A stretch of 64,000 bases of DNA from Parafrankia elaeagni (GTDB lineage Bacteria; Actinomycetota; Actinomycetes; Frankiales; Frankiaceae): assembly GCF_000374165.1 (NCBI RefSeq), contig NZ_KB893720.1:1-64000 (forward strand), given 5' to 3'. Shown here one piece after another: positions 43,336 through 51,649 of the stretch. The first letter of the stretch is position 1. Each line of letters starts with the position of its first letter. Position numbers and translations under genes: made by a program. Under the pieces are notes generated by a model, which ran no database searches, was not told where the DNA came from, and worked only from the letters and a program-made list of their open reading frames with translations.

Positions 43336-44546
43336 GACGACACCACCGGCTCCCGCGGCAGACCGAGGCCGCGCTCACCGATGATGGTCCGCTGGATCTC
43401 GCTCGTCCCGCCGGGGATCGTCCACTCCCACGATCCGATGAAGTCCAGCACCCACGCTCCCGACTCCCAGCCGCTGGACGCGGGCTTGCGCAGCTCGGCG
43501 TGGGCGGGCAGCCCGGCCACCTCGACGGCGAAGTCCATCGTCCGTTGCAGCAGTTCGCTGTAGTACAGCTTCACCACCGAGGCCTCCACCGGGCCGGCGG
43601 TGCCCGCCTCGTGCCGCTCGACCAGGCCGCGGCACAGCGCCCGCAGGCCGGCGATCTCGGTGTCGAGCTCCGCCAGCCGGTCCAGCACCCGCGGGTCGTC
43701 GACGGGACGCCCGCCGCCGGGCCCCGGCGTGCGGCAGGTCTCCACCAGCCACCGGAAGCCGGCGTTGCCGAGGCGCTCGGCCAGTTCCAGCATGGTCATC
43801 CCACGTTCGGCGCTCAGCGTCGACTGGGCCACCTGCCAGCCCTGGTCGACCGGGCCGACCAGGTTCTCGGCCGGGATCACCACGCCGTTGAGGAAGATCT
43901 CGCAGAAGTGCGACTCGCCCGCCGCGTTACGCACCGGCCGGACGTCGATGCCGGGCGTGCGCATGTCCATCAGGAAGTAGGAGATCCCCCGCCGCTTGGG
44001 CGCTGCCGGGTCGGTCCGGGCGAGCAGCAGGCACCAGTCGGCGTGCGCGGCACCGCTGGCCCACAGCTTCTGCCCGTCGACGACGAACCCGTCGCCCTCG
44101 CGGCGCGCGGTGGTGCGCAGGCTGGCCAGGTCGGAGCCGGCCTCGGGCTCGGAGAAGCCCTGCACCCAGATCTCTCCGTCGAGGATGGCGGGCAGGTGCC
44201 GGCGCCGCTGCTCGTCCGTCCCCGCCGCGAGCAGCGTCGACGCCGCGTGGTGGATCGAGACGAAGCCGAGGACGAGCCGGGGTGCGTCGTGCGCCGCCAG
44301 CTCCTGGTACAGCACCACCTGCTGGGCGACCGGCATCCCGCCGCCCCACTCGGCGGGCCAGTGCGGGACGGCGAAACCCGCCGTGCGCAGACGCTGGAAC
44401 CACTCCTGCTGGAAGCGGACGAACTCGTCGTCGGACGCACCGGCCTGCGTGCGCCGCCAGTCGGACGGCACCTCGGCACGGCACCAGCGCCGCACCTCGG
44501 CCCGGAACTCCGCCAGGTCCGCAGTGGAGATCACGGGGCTCGTCAC
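43332..44546 (-). CDS. Acyl-CoA dehydrogenase, long subunit type (1)
   Basis: 404 residues from GTG 44546, which overlaps the previous stop as GTGA; the frame extends upstream but without sense. It has HWPAEWGGGMPVAQQVVLYQ, the FAD/substrate block WVQGFSEPEAGSDLASLRTT, DGQKLWASGAAHADWCLLLA and a canonical C-terminus TIPGGTSEIQRTIIGERGLG. It should form a flavin dehydrogenase that introduces a 2,3-double bond into an acyl-CoA, possibly as a heterotetramer with the short subunit encoded just downstream. Confidence 0.88.
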   Translation of the reverse strand: MTSPVISTADLAEFRAEVRRWCRAEVPSDWRRTQAGASDDEFVRFQQEWFQRLRTAGFAVPHWPAEWGGGMPVAQQVVLYQELAAHDAPRLVLGFVSIHHAASTLLAAGTDEQRRRHLPAILDGEIWVQGFSEPEAGSDLASLRTTARREGDGFVVDGQKLWASGAAHADWCLLLARTDPAAPKRRGISYFLMDMRTPGIDVRPVRNAAGESHFCEIFLNGVVIPAENLVGPVDQGWQVAQSTLSAERGMTMLELAERLGNAGFRWLVETCRTPGPGGGRPVDDPRVLDRLAELDTEIAGLRALCRGLVERHEAGTAGPVEASVVKLYYSELLQRTMDFAVEVAGLPAHAELRKPASSGWESGAWVLDFIGSWEWTIPGGTSEIQRTIIGERGLGLPREPVVSS

Positions 44547-45637
44547 AGCGGCTGCACCTCCAGGTCCGGCTCGCGGCGCGGGGCGAAGGGCCCGGCCAGG
44601 CCCGCCCGGCCGATCCGACGGGTGAGCTCGTCGCGGGTGGCGGACAGACCCAGCGGCAGGCGCCGGATCGGCTGGCTGTACCGCGAGATCCACGACAGCG
44701 TGGTCTCGTCGCAGAAGCCCATCGCGCCGTGAAGCTGATGCGCGACCCGGAACACCTGGTCAGCGGCTTCGAGGATGGCGAGGCGCAGCGCGAGCGCGTC
44801 GTCGACGGCCTCGCCGCGCCCGGTGGCGACGGCCCACAGGGCGTACTTCGCCAACTCCTCGACCCCGAGCCGTTCCACCTCGGCGTCGGTCAGCTGGAAC
44901 TGCACTCCCTGGAACCGCGCGAGGGGCTGGCCGAACTGCTCGCGCGCGAGGACATGGGCGCGGGTCAGGTCGATCGCCCGGTCGAGCATGCCGAGCAGGG
45001 TCCAGCACGGCAGCACCAGGCCGAGTGCCAGGTCGGCGAGCCCGTCGCCGCCCCGGGGCTCCTGGTTCGGGACGAGCGCCGGGTCCTCGACCAGCCCGGT
45101 GACGAAGGCGCCGTAGCGGGGGGTCGTCGTCGGCGGCGCGGCGGTGGCGACGCCGCGGCCCCCGTCGAAGGTCACCGTCGACCACCGCCGCCCGAGACCG
45201 GCGACGGGCGCAGCCGGGCCGTACCCGACGAGGCCCGCATCGCCAGCATCGGCCGCATCGCGGGCGTCGCCCGCGCCGGCAGCGCCGCCCACGCCGCCCG
45301 CGCCGCCTTGTCCGGTGCCCGCGATGACGACGAGGCCGTCGGTGGAGCCGTCGGTGGAGCCGTCGGCGGGGCGGGCGAGCCGTTCGGCGACCGGGTAGGG
45401 CAGCGCCCACCAGCCGGCGACCCGGCACAGCGCGGCCACCGCCTCGAGTTCGTCGGCGCCCCCGCGCGGGTCGAGATCCCAGGCACCGAGCTCGGCCAGG
45501 ACCGGCTCCACGAGGTCGGCCCGCCGGGCCGGCTCACGCTCCGCGTCCTGGACGATCTGGTCGCCGCCGGCCGCCTCGAAGGCGCGCAGGGCCGTCCGGC
45601 CGTACTCGGCGGCCTCCTCGCTCAGCTCGGTGTTCAC
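44543..45637 (-). CDS. Acyl-CoA dehydrogenase, short subunit type (2)
   Basis: 364 residues from GTG 45637, which overlaps the preceding stop as GTGA. LTRAHVLAREQFGQPLARFQ and AHQLHGAMGFCDETTLSWIS are acyl-CoA dehydrogenase blocks, but the middle is unusual: a Gly/Ala/Asp-rich insert at about residues 107-140 (GGAGGVGGAAGAGDARDAAD) replaces part of the beta domain. The glutamate motif typical of the catalytic subunit is absent. It is likely a non-catalytic partner of one of the long subunits. Confidence 0.82.
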   Translation of the reverse strand: MNTELSEEAAEYGRTALRAFEAAGGDQIVQDAEREPARRADLVEPVLAELGAWDLDPRGGADELEAVAALCRVAGWWALPYPVAERLARPADGSTDGSTDGLVVIAGTGQGGAGGVGGAAGAGDARDAADAGDAGLVGYGPAAPVAGLGRRWSTVTFDGGRGVATAAPPTTTPRYGAFVTGLVEDPALVPNQEPRGGDGLADLALGLVLPCWTLLGMLDRAIDLTRAHVLAREQFGQPLARFQGVQFQLTDAEVERLGVEELAKYALWAVATGRGEAVDDALALRLAILEAADQVFRVAHQLHGAMGFCDETTLSWISRYSQPIRRLPLGLSATRDELTRRIGRAGLAGPFAPRREPDLEVQPL

Positions 45638-46803
45638 GACGCCACCCGAGGAGACGGCGCCAACAGCGAGCGCGACATGAGGATCCGCTGCATCTCGACG
45701 CTGCCCGAGGCCACGGTGGCGGACACCGAGTAACGCCGGTGGTCCTCCACGGCACGGCGGAACCGCCGGCCTTCCTCCCCGGGCAGCGACGCGCCGGCGA
45801 CGATGTCCATGAGCACCTCCGCGCTCTCCTGGTCCAGTCGGGTCACCGCGATCCGGTAGGCCGCGGAGTCGTCCGGTCTGATCCGTCCACCGGCCTGCAG
45901 CGAGACCACGCGGTAGGCGAGCAGGCGGGCCCGCCGGGCGTGGACGAGCATCCGGGCCCAGCGGCTGCGCAGCTCCTCCGGCAGCGCGTCCCACTCGGCG
46001 CCCAGCGCGGCCGGCGCGGCCTGGAGCAGGCGCTCGACCCGGGCGTAGCGGGCGATGCCCACCCGCTCGAAGGCGAGAACCTCCTGGACGATCGCCCAGC
46101 CCTCGCCGACGGTGCCGAGGACGTCCGCCTCGGTCACCCGCAGCTCGTCGAAGAAGACCTCGTTGAGGTGGTGCGGGCCGAGCATGCTGGGGATCGGGCG
46201 GACCTCGATCGCCGGGTCGGACATCGGCACCAGGAACACCGTCAGCCCGTGCTGCCGCCGCTTCTCCCGGGAGGTGCGGGCCAGCAGGAAGCACCACTGC
46301 GCCATGGTCGCGTAGGACGTCCAGACCTTCTGGCCGCTGACCCGCCAGCCGCCGGACTCCTCGTCCGGATGGGCGGTGGTGCGCAGCGAGGCGAGGTCGG
46401 AGCCGGATTCCGGCTCGCTGAAGCCCTGGCACCAGATCACCTCACCGCGCGCGATCGGCGGCAGGTGGCGCTGCTGCTGCTCGGCCGTGCCGTGCCGCAT
46501 GATCGCCGGGCCGACCCAGTTGACGCCCATGTACTGGGCGCCACGCGGCTCGTGGTGTGCCCACATCTCCTCGCGGACGACCGTCTGTTCCCACAGCGTC
46601 GCACCGCGGCCGCCGAACTCGGTGGGCCAGGCCATGCACAGCAGGCCCAGCTCGGCGAGGGTCCGGGAGAAGCTCTGGGCGACCTCGAGGTCAGCCGGAT
46701 CGTCGGTGAACGCGCCGAGGAAGTCCGGCGGCACATGCTTGTGGACCAGCTCGCGCAGATCGCGCCGGAGTGTCTCCACTCCCTCGCCCATGTCGTACTC
46801 CAT
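45634..46803 (-). CDS. Acyl-CoA dehydrogenase, long subunit type (2)
   Basis: 389 residues from ATG 46803, the first gene of the operon. It carries MAWPTEFGGRGATLWEQTVV, the block WCQGFSEPESGSDLASLRTT, SGQKVWTSYATMAQWCFLLA and GEGWAIVQEVLAFERVGIAR. The C-terminus reads SATVASGSVEMQRILMSRSL instead of the usual GGTSEIQR, so the active-site base region differs from that of the other long subunit. The promoter lies in the 72-bp gap to the divergent GntR gene, where an inverted repeat is present. Confidence 0.86.
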   Translation of the reverse strand: MEYDMGEGVETLRRDLRELVHKHVPPDFLGAFTDDPADLEVAQSFSRTLAELGLLCMAWPTEFGGRGATLWEQTVVREEMWAHHEPRGAQYMGVNWVGPAIMRHGTAEQQQRHLPPIARGEVIWCQGFSEPESGSDLASLRTTAHPDEESGGWRVSGQKVWTSYATMAQWCFLLARTSREKRRQHGLTVFLVPMSDPAIEVRPIPSMLGPHHLNEVFFDELRVTEADVLGTVGEGWAIVQEVLAFERVGIARYARVERLLQAAPAALGAEWDALPEELRSRWARMLVHARRARLLAYRVVSLQAGGRIRPDDSAAYRIAVTRLDQESAEVLMDIVAGASLPGEEGRRFRRAVEDHRRYSVSATVASGSVEMQRILMSRSLLAPSPRVAS

Positions 46804-46843
46804 GGACGGCAGACAGTAGTCCGAAACGCTTCGACCTTCAATA

Positions 46844-46857
46844 CTTATAAAGATAAG
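46844..46857. promoter_or_regulatory. Candidate GntR/FadR operator
   Basis: CTTAT (46844-46848) and ATAAG (46853-46857) form an inverted repeat around AAAG, inside the only AT-rich patch (46838-46866) between the acyl-CoA dehydrogenase operon and the gntR gene. Its position fits a site through which the regulator represses itself and the operon. Confidence 0.55.
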
Positions 46858-46875
46858 AAGGGGTATGCTCACAGG

Positions 46876-47697
46876 GTGCCCAAGGTGCCGACCCGCCAGG
46901 GACGAGTCTCGCAGGTCCGCATCGCCGAGACCGTCGCGTCCACACTGCGCGGGCGCATCCTCTCCGGTGACGGCTCCGACGAGTACCAGCTGCCGACCCA
47001 GGACCAGCTCGTCCAGGAGTTCGGCGTCAGCTACCCGTCCATCCGCGAGGCCATCCGGATCCTCGAGACCGAAGGCCTCGTCACCGTGCGCCGCGGCAAG
47101 GTCGGCGGCGCCGAGGTGCACCGACCCGACGAGTCGTCCGCCGCGTACCACCTCGGGCTCGCGTTGCAGGCCGGGCGGGTCACCCTCGGCGATCTCGCGG
47201 TCGGCCTGCAGACCTTCGAACCGCAGTGCGCCGCCCAGTGCGCCCTCGCCCCCGACCGCCAGGAACGCATCGTCCCGGCGCTGCGGGCGAACATCGATGC
47301 CACCGCCCGGCTCGTCGGCACCGGTGGGCCCTTCACCCATGCCGCCCGCGAGTTCCACGAGCTCGTCGTCGCGCTGACGCCCAACGCGACGATCCGCCAC
47401 ATCGTCGGCAGCCTGGTCGCGCTGTGGTCCGCGCAGGAACGGGCCTGGGCCGACACGGCCGCGAGCCGGGGCGAGTACCCCGACCAGGTCGAGGCCGAGC
47501 AGGTCGTGCGGACCCACCGCCGCATCCTCACCGAGATCGCCGCCGGGCGCGCCGCCGCCGCCGAGCGGGTCGCCCGCGCCCATCTCGCCGCCTCACAGGC
47601 GTATCTCCTGGACCTGTTCGACGACAGCGTGGTCACCATCACCCACGCGCGGACGGGCCACACGGGCGCCATCCCCAACCCGCTGTGGCGGGTCTGA
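46876..47697 (+). CDS. GntR/FadR-family transcriptional regulator
   Basis: 273 residues from GTG 46876. The winged helix reads LPTQDQLVQEFGVSYPSIRE, then AIRILETEGLVTVRRGKVGG. The FCD-type ligand domain (FHELVVALTPNATIRHIVGS; late HRRILTEIAAG and RAHLAASQAYLLDL) carries the histidines that bind a metal or small acid in this family. It is divergent from the acyl-CoA dehydrogenase operon and is most likely its repressor, sensing a pathway acyl-CoA or acid. The EthD-like gene follows 47 bp later. Confidence 0.88.
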   Translation: MPKVPTRQGRVSQVRIAETVASTLRGRILSGDGSDEYQLPTQDQLVQEFGVSYPSIREAIRILETEGLVTVRRGKVGGAEVHRPDESSAAYHLGLALQAGRVTLGDLAVGLQTFEPQCAAQCALAPDRQERIVPALRANIDATARLVGTGGPFTHAAREFHELVVALTPNATIRHIVGSLVALWSAQERAWADTAASRGEYPDQVEAEQVVRTHRRILTEIAAGRAAAAERVARAHLAASQAYLLDLFDDSVVTITHARTGHTGAIPNPLWRV

Positions 47698-47744
47698 GCC
47701 CGCCGCCAGGCGGCTGGGGGCCCGCGACACCAGGGAGGTTCCAC

Positions 47745-48077
47745 GTGCCGAAGGGCATCCTTGTCGTGCAGACACGTCCGGTCTCGCCCGAGCGGGAGGA
47801 CGAGTACAACCGGTGGTACTCCGAGGAGCACATGCCCGACATCCGGGCGATTCCAGGGATCGTCTCCGCCCGCCGGTACCGGATCCGCGACGCCGGGCAG
47901 ATCACGGCCAGGCCCTCGGCCCGGGAGTACCTGGCCGTCTATGAGATCGAGGCCGACGATCTCGAGGTGCCCCTGGCGGAGATGGCCGCCCGGTCGGCCG
48001 ACGGAAGAGTGCGGGAGAGCGACTCCGTCCAGACCGACCCGCCACCGGCACTGGCCTTCTACGAACTGATCGACTGA
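47745..48077 (+). CDS. EthD/dimeric alpha-beta barrel protein
   Basis: 110 residues from GTG 47745, with GGGAGG 6 bp upstream. GILVVQTRPVSPEREDEYNR followed by WYSEEHMPDIRAIPGIVSAR is the EthD/DUF4286-type ferredoxin-like fold, in which the WY..EH..D pattern lines a small pocket. YLAVYEIEADDLEV closes the barrel. Members often sit in catabolic clusters for steroids, ethers or aromatic compounds, sometimes as isomerases or accessory proteins. It probably belongs to the same regulon as the neighbouring acyl-CoA dehydrogenases. Confidence 0.8.
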   Translation: MPKGILVVQTRPVSPEREDEYNRWYSEEHMPDIRAIPGIVSARRYRIRDAGQITARPSAREYLAVYEIEADDLEVPLAEMAARSADGRVRESDSVQTDPPPALAFYELID

Positions 48078-48206
48078 GGTCCCGGTAAGAGTCCTGGCCA
48101 GAGGCCCAAGAGTGGGCGGAAGGCCGGGTGTCCGCCCGGGTACGCCCGTAAGGAGGTTGGAAAGATGGGCCGGTGACCACCGGCGGGTGCTCGATGGGGG
48201 ACATAC

Positions 48207-49703
48207 GTGCAGCGGCACGAAGCAGGTAGCACGGCGGTGGCAGGAAGCAGCACGGACGAGGCGGATGCGCCCCGTGCCCACGACAGCGCGGCCGATGCCA
48301 CGGCTCCCGGCGGCCTGGCCTCGGGCTCGGGCTCGGGCTGGGAGGGACCGGCGGCGACGTTGCCACTGCCGATGCCTGCCATGGAGTCCGACGACGCCCC
48401 GCCGGAGGCGGACGCGGGCAGCACCGGCGGCGGGGCAGCGACCGGGACGGGCGACGAGCCGGAGCCCGGCACCGGGCCGCAGGACGGCGCGAAGCCCGGT
48501 GCGGAGACCGGCGAGGGCTCCGGGAGCGGCCGGCGGAAGGGGCGCCGGCGCGGGACCCACCGCGGAGCGACCAGGCCGACCCGTCCGCGCCGGCGCCGCC
48601 GCCGGTCCATCATCGGCGCGGCGGCCGCCGGGATGGTCGTCCTCCTCGGGGTGCTCGGTCTGGTCGCCCTGGCCAGCGACGACGGCCCGCCGCAGGCGCC
48701 GAAGCCGTCGACGGCAGGCCCGCGTCCGGACACCGGGCCGGTGCCGGGCCCGGCCGGGCAGCCCGCCGCGCCCGAGCCGACCCCACCGGGCCCGGCGGCA
48801 CCGGGCGTCCGGTGGCCGACGGGAACAAACGCGAACCCGCCGCTGGACATCCGGGCGTGGGAGGCGTGGACGGGGCGGCCGACCGACGTCGCGACGGTCT
48901 TCACCGTCCGGAACAGCTGGGAGCACATCGCCTACTCCGACTGGCCCTTCGCGGACTACCGGCCGGAGGTGTACGCGGGCCAGCTCTCCGTCGCCCAGCC
49001 GCTGTTCCCGAAGTCAGGCGACGAGCGCACCTGCGCCCGGGGCCACTACGACCAGCACTGGGCCGCGTTCGGACAGACCCTGACCCGCAACGGGCGGCCC
49101 GGCGCGATCGTGCGCCTGGGCTGGGAGTACAACGGCAACTGGTTCTGGTGGTACCCCCGCGACACCGCCACCTGGAAGACCTGCTTCCAGCACGCGGCGA
49201 CCGCGATCCGCTCGACAGCCCCCGGGGTTCGCATCGAGTTCAACGTGAGCGCACACCGGGACCGGATGCCCAACGGCGACGACGTGTGGGCGGCCTACCC
49301 CGGCGACGAGTTCGTCGACATCGTGAGCAGCGACACCTACGACTCGTACCCTCCCTCACTGACACCGGAGCTCTTCGAGCAGCAGTGCGTCGTCCCGTCG
49401 GGCACGTGCACGGTGGCCGCGTTCGCGCGGGCGCACGGCAAGCAGTTCGCCGTGCCCGAATGGGGCCTGGTCCGGGCGGACCGGCACGGCGGCGGCGACA
49501 ACCCGCTCTACATCGAGAAGATGCACGACCTGTTCGAGCGCAACCGCGACATCCTCGCCTACGAGGCCTACTTCAACGCGGCCGAGGCGACGAACGTCCG
49601 CTCCTCGCTCATCAACCCGCCCCTGCACCCCAACGCCGCTCAGCGCTACCTCGAACTGTTCGGCGCCACCGCCACCGCCACGACCACCGCCGCTGGCGCC
49701 TGA
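48207..49703 (+). CDS. Membrane-anchored GH26-like glycoside hydrolase
   Basis: 498 residues from GTG 48207; the exact start is uncertain in the low-complexity region. About 130 Gly/Ala/Glu-rich cytoplasmic residues and a basic stretch (GRRKGRRRGTHRGATRPTRP) precede one membrane segment (IIGAAAAGMVVLLGVLGLVA), then a Pro-rich linker. The external domain has IVRLGWEYNGNWFWWYPRDT, where Glu suits the acid/base, and KQFAVPEWGLV, where Glu suits the nucleophile, matching GH26 mannanase-like proteins. It may trim cell-surface or plant polysaccharides. The substrate is not fixed by the sequence. Confidence 0.78.
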   Translation: MQRHEAGSTAVAGSSTDEADAPRAHDSAADATAPGGLASGSGSGWEGPAATLPLPMPAMESDDAPPEADAGSTGGGAATGTGDEPEPGTGPQDGAKPGAETGEGSGSGRRKGRRRGTHRGATRPTRPRRRRRRSIIGAAAAGMVVLLGVLGLVALASDDGPPQAPKPSTAGPRPDTGPVPGPAGQPAAPEPTPPGPAAPGVRWPTGTNANPPLDIRAWEAWTGRPTDVATVFTVRNSWEHIAYSDWPFADYRPEVYAGQLSVAQPLFPKSGDERTCARGHYDQHWAAFGQTLTRNGRPGAIVRLGWEYNGNWFWWYPRDTATWKTCFQHAATAIRSTAPGVRIEFNVSAHRDRMPNGDDVWAAYPGDEFVDIVSSDTYDSYPPSLTPELFEQQCVVPSGTCTVAAFARAHGKQFAVPEWGLVRADRHGGGDNPLYIEKMHDLFERNRDILAYEAYFNAAEATNVRSSLINPPLHPNAAQRYLELFGATATATTTAAGA

Positions 49704-49844
49704 TCCGCAGAGGAGCCCCACCCCCGGCCTCGCCGGGCGACAACCACGACAAATGTCCGGACGGCAGGACCTTGCGCGAGCTTGCCCTGGCTTCCACCGA
49801 CGTCGTATCGGAGGAACGATGACGGGGTTTCTGCGAGTGTAGGA

Positions 49845-50342
49845 ATGGTGAGCAACAGTCAGCCGACCATCCTTGTCCTCAGCCAGGACGACTGGAAGCT
49901 GCTCCGCGAGGTGCGACTGAAGGCCCTGCGCGAGGCGCCCCACGCCTTCGCATCGTCGTTGGAGCTCGAAACCGCCTTCGCAGAGGCGGACTGGCGCCAC
50001 CAGATACAGCGGAGCACATGGTTCCTCGCCCGGTCGGAAACCGTCGACGTAGGGGTTGTAGCCGGCACCGAACAGGGCCCACGTGAGCGACACCTCTCGG
50101 GGCTCTGGGTCGCACCGAACTGGCGTGGAAAGGGAATCTCGCGCATGCTGTTCGACGCCGTCGAAGCATGGGCACGCAAGGAGGGAACCCCCCTGATATC
50201 CCTTTGGGTTTCTCTTGACAACCTCAAGGCTCGCGCCATCTACCAACACCTTGGCTTCACACCTACGGGCCTGGTCGCTCCCTTTCCGGGAGACGCTCAG
50301 AGGAAGGAAGAAAGAATGGTCAGGAGAGTCCCGTCCGCGTAG
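49845..50342 (+). CDS. GNAT-family N-acetyltransferase
   Basis: 165 residues from ATG 49845, or 164 from the adjacent GTG 49848, which has better ribosome-site spacing from AGGA. The GNAT core is visible: WKLLREVRLKALREAPHAFA, HLSGLWVAPNWRGKGISRML (acetyl-CoA loop RGKGIS) and WVSLDNLKARAIYQHLGFTP. It transfers an acetyl group to an amine on an unknown acceptor. It is a single gene, separated from the convergent glycosyltransferase-like gene by 68 bp. Confidence 0.87.
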   Translation: MVSNSQPTILVLSQDDWKLLREVRLKALREAPHAFASSLELETAFAEADWRHQIQRSTWFLARSETVDVGVVAGTEQGPRERHLSGLWVAPNWRGKGISRMLFDAVEAWARKEGTPLISLWVSLDNLKARAIYQHLGFTPTGLVAPFPGDAQRKEERMVRRVPSA

Positions 50343-50410
50343 GAGGCCCCGGCCTCGCCCCGTCGCGGTGTACGGTGCGCCTTCAGCTGTGAGGAGTATG
50401 GCGGGCCATG

Positions 50411-51649
50411 TCAGCAGATGCCCACCTGCTCCTGTTCGACGGGAGGCAGCACGGTCTCGTTCACCGACCCGGGCTCGATGCTGGTCGAGAAGGCGAACAG
50501 TCCCAGTGCGGCAGCGACGTCCTCCAACGATCCGCCGGCGATCGTCGATCGATATTGCGACCAGGCGTCGAGATCCGATCTCCAGAGCCGGATGAAGCGG
50601 TCCAGCTGTACGGGGCTGAGGCAGGCCCGCGCCTCCTCGGCTCGGCCGAGGGAGTGCAGCATAGCGGTTCGCTGCGGATGGGACGAAGAATCAGCGCGTT
50701 CCGCGGCCGATGCGATGAACTCCTTGCGTAGCAGGAGAAAATCGGCCCAGAAACTGGCGTTGGCGGCGGCGATGCCTTCACCGGCCTGAAGGAGCGCCAT
50801 GAGGCCTTCGGCGAGGAGGTCACCGAACTCCTCCGCGGCCGCGCGCTCCGGCCTGGCGAACGGATCGTAACGCAACTGTCGGACGCATCCGGTGGCGGCC
50901 AGCCGGCCCCGCGCCAAGACGTCGAACATGAACAGCCAGTCCTCGTTGTAGACCTGGGGAAAGAAGCCGAGGTCCCGCTGTGGGTTGACGACCAGGGCGG
51001 AGCCGCTGACGAAGACGTCCTGCGGGCCACCGGTCACGCGATTGGCGTGGCAGACCACGGAGTTGTCCGGGAAGTCTCGGGTGAACATCCCCACCGCGTC
51101 GTACCGATCAAGACCGGCGGCTGCCCGCAGGGCGAGCCGCGGCCGGACATCCCGCATGTCGTCGTCGAGGAACAGCAGCGAATGCCAGCCGGCGCCACGA
51201 CCCAGCAGAAGGCCCAGGTTGCGCTTGAGGCTGAGATCTCCGAGGTGACCAGTCTGGGCTTCGGTGAACCGCGAGGTCCCGAGCCTGAGGGAAGCCAGGC
51301 CCGGCTCGCGTGCATTGCGGTCCGAAAGATCGACCACCAACGCACGTAGCCCAGGCACCTCGCGGGCAAGCCCGGAGACCTCGTCCGCGTGCGCCCGGCC
51401 GCTGCACAGCAGCACGAGGTATGCGTCGACAGACGCGGCCAGCTCCATCGCAGTGATGAGGTTGTAGGCCGGACGCGCGGCGGAGACGACTATGGCATCC
51501 AGCGGGGCGCCCGTGCCTGGACCGCACCACGCAAGCAGCCCGCGGTGCGACGAATGGTGCACCATCGCGGGACAACTGCTGTCGGACCGGCCCTTCGCTG
51601 GCGCGGGGCCGATGTCTTCGGACACAGGATCAGGTCCTCTCAAGACCAT
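50411..51649 (-). CDS. Glycosyltransferase-like (GT-A fold) protein paired with an HTH sensor
   Basis: 412 residues; the ATG at 51649 overlaps the end of the HTH gene by 10 bp, so the first 45 residues may be longer than the true protein. The core reads LDAIVVSAARPAYNLITAME, then NLGLLLGRGAGWHSLLFLDD, where DDDM resembles the DXD metal site of GT-A glycosyltransferases; FPQVYNEDWLFMFDVLARGR resembles an ED-type catalytic block. The C-terminal third is helical. No sugar-nucleotide genes are near. The product and acceptor are unknown; coupling to the HTH gene suggests the two act together. Confidence 0.65.
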   Translation of the reverse strand: MVLRGPDPVSEDIGPAPAKGRSDSSCPAMVHHSSHRGLLAWCGPGTGAPLDAIVVSAARPAYNLITAMELAASVDAYLVLLCSGRAHADEVSGLAREVPGLRALVVDLSDRNAREPGLASLRLGTSRFTEAQTGHLGDLSLKRNLGLLLGRGAGWHSLLFLDDDMRDVRPRLALRAAAGLDRYDAVGMFTRDFPDNSVVCHANRVTGGPQDVFVSGSALVVNPQRDLGFFPQVYNEDWLFMFDVLARGRLAATGCVRQLRYDPFARPERAAAEEFGDLLAEGLMALLQAGEGIAAANASFWADFLLLRKEFIASAAERADSSSHPQRTAMLHSLGRAEEARACLSPVQLDRFIRLWRSDLDAWSQYRSTIAGGSLEDVAAALGLFAFSTSIEPGSVNETVLPPVEQEQVGIC

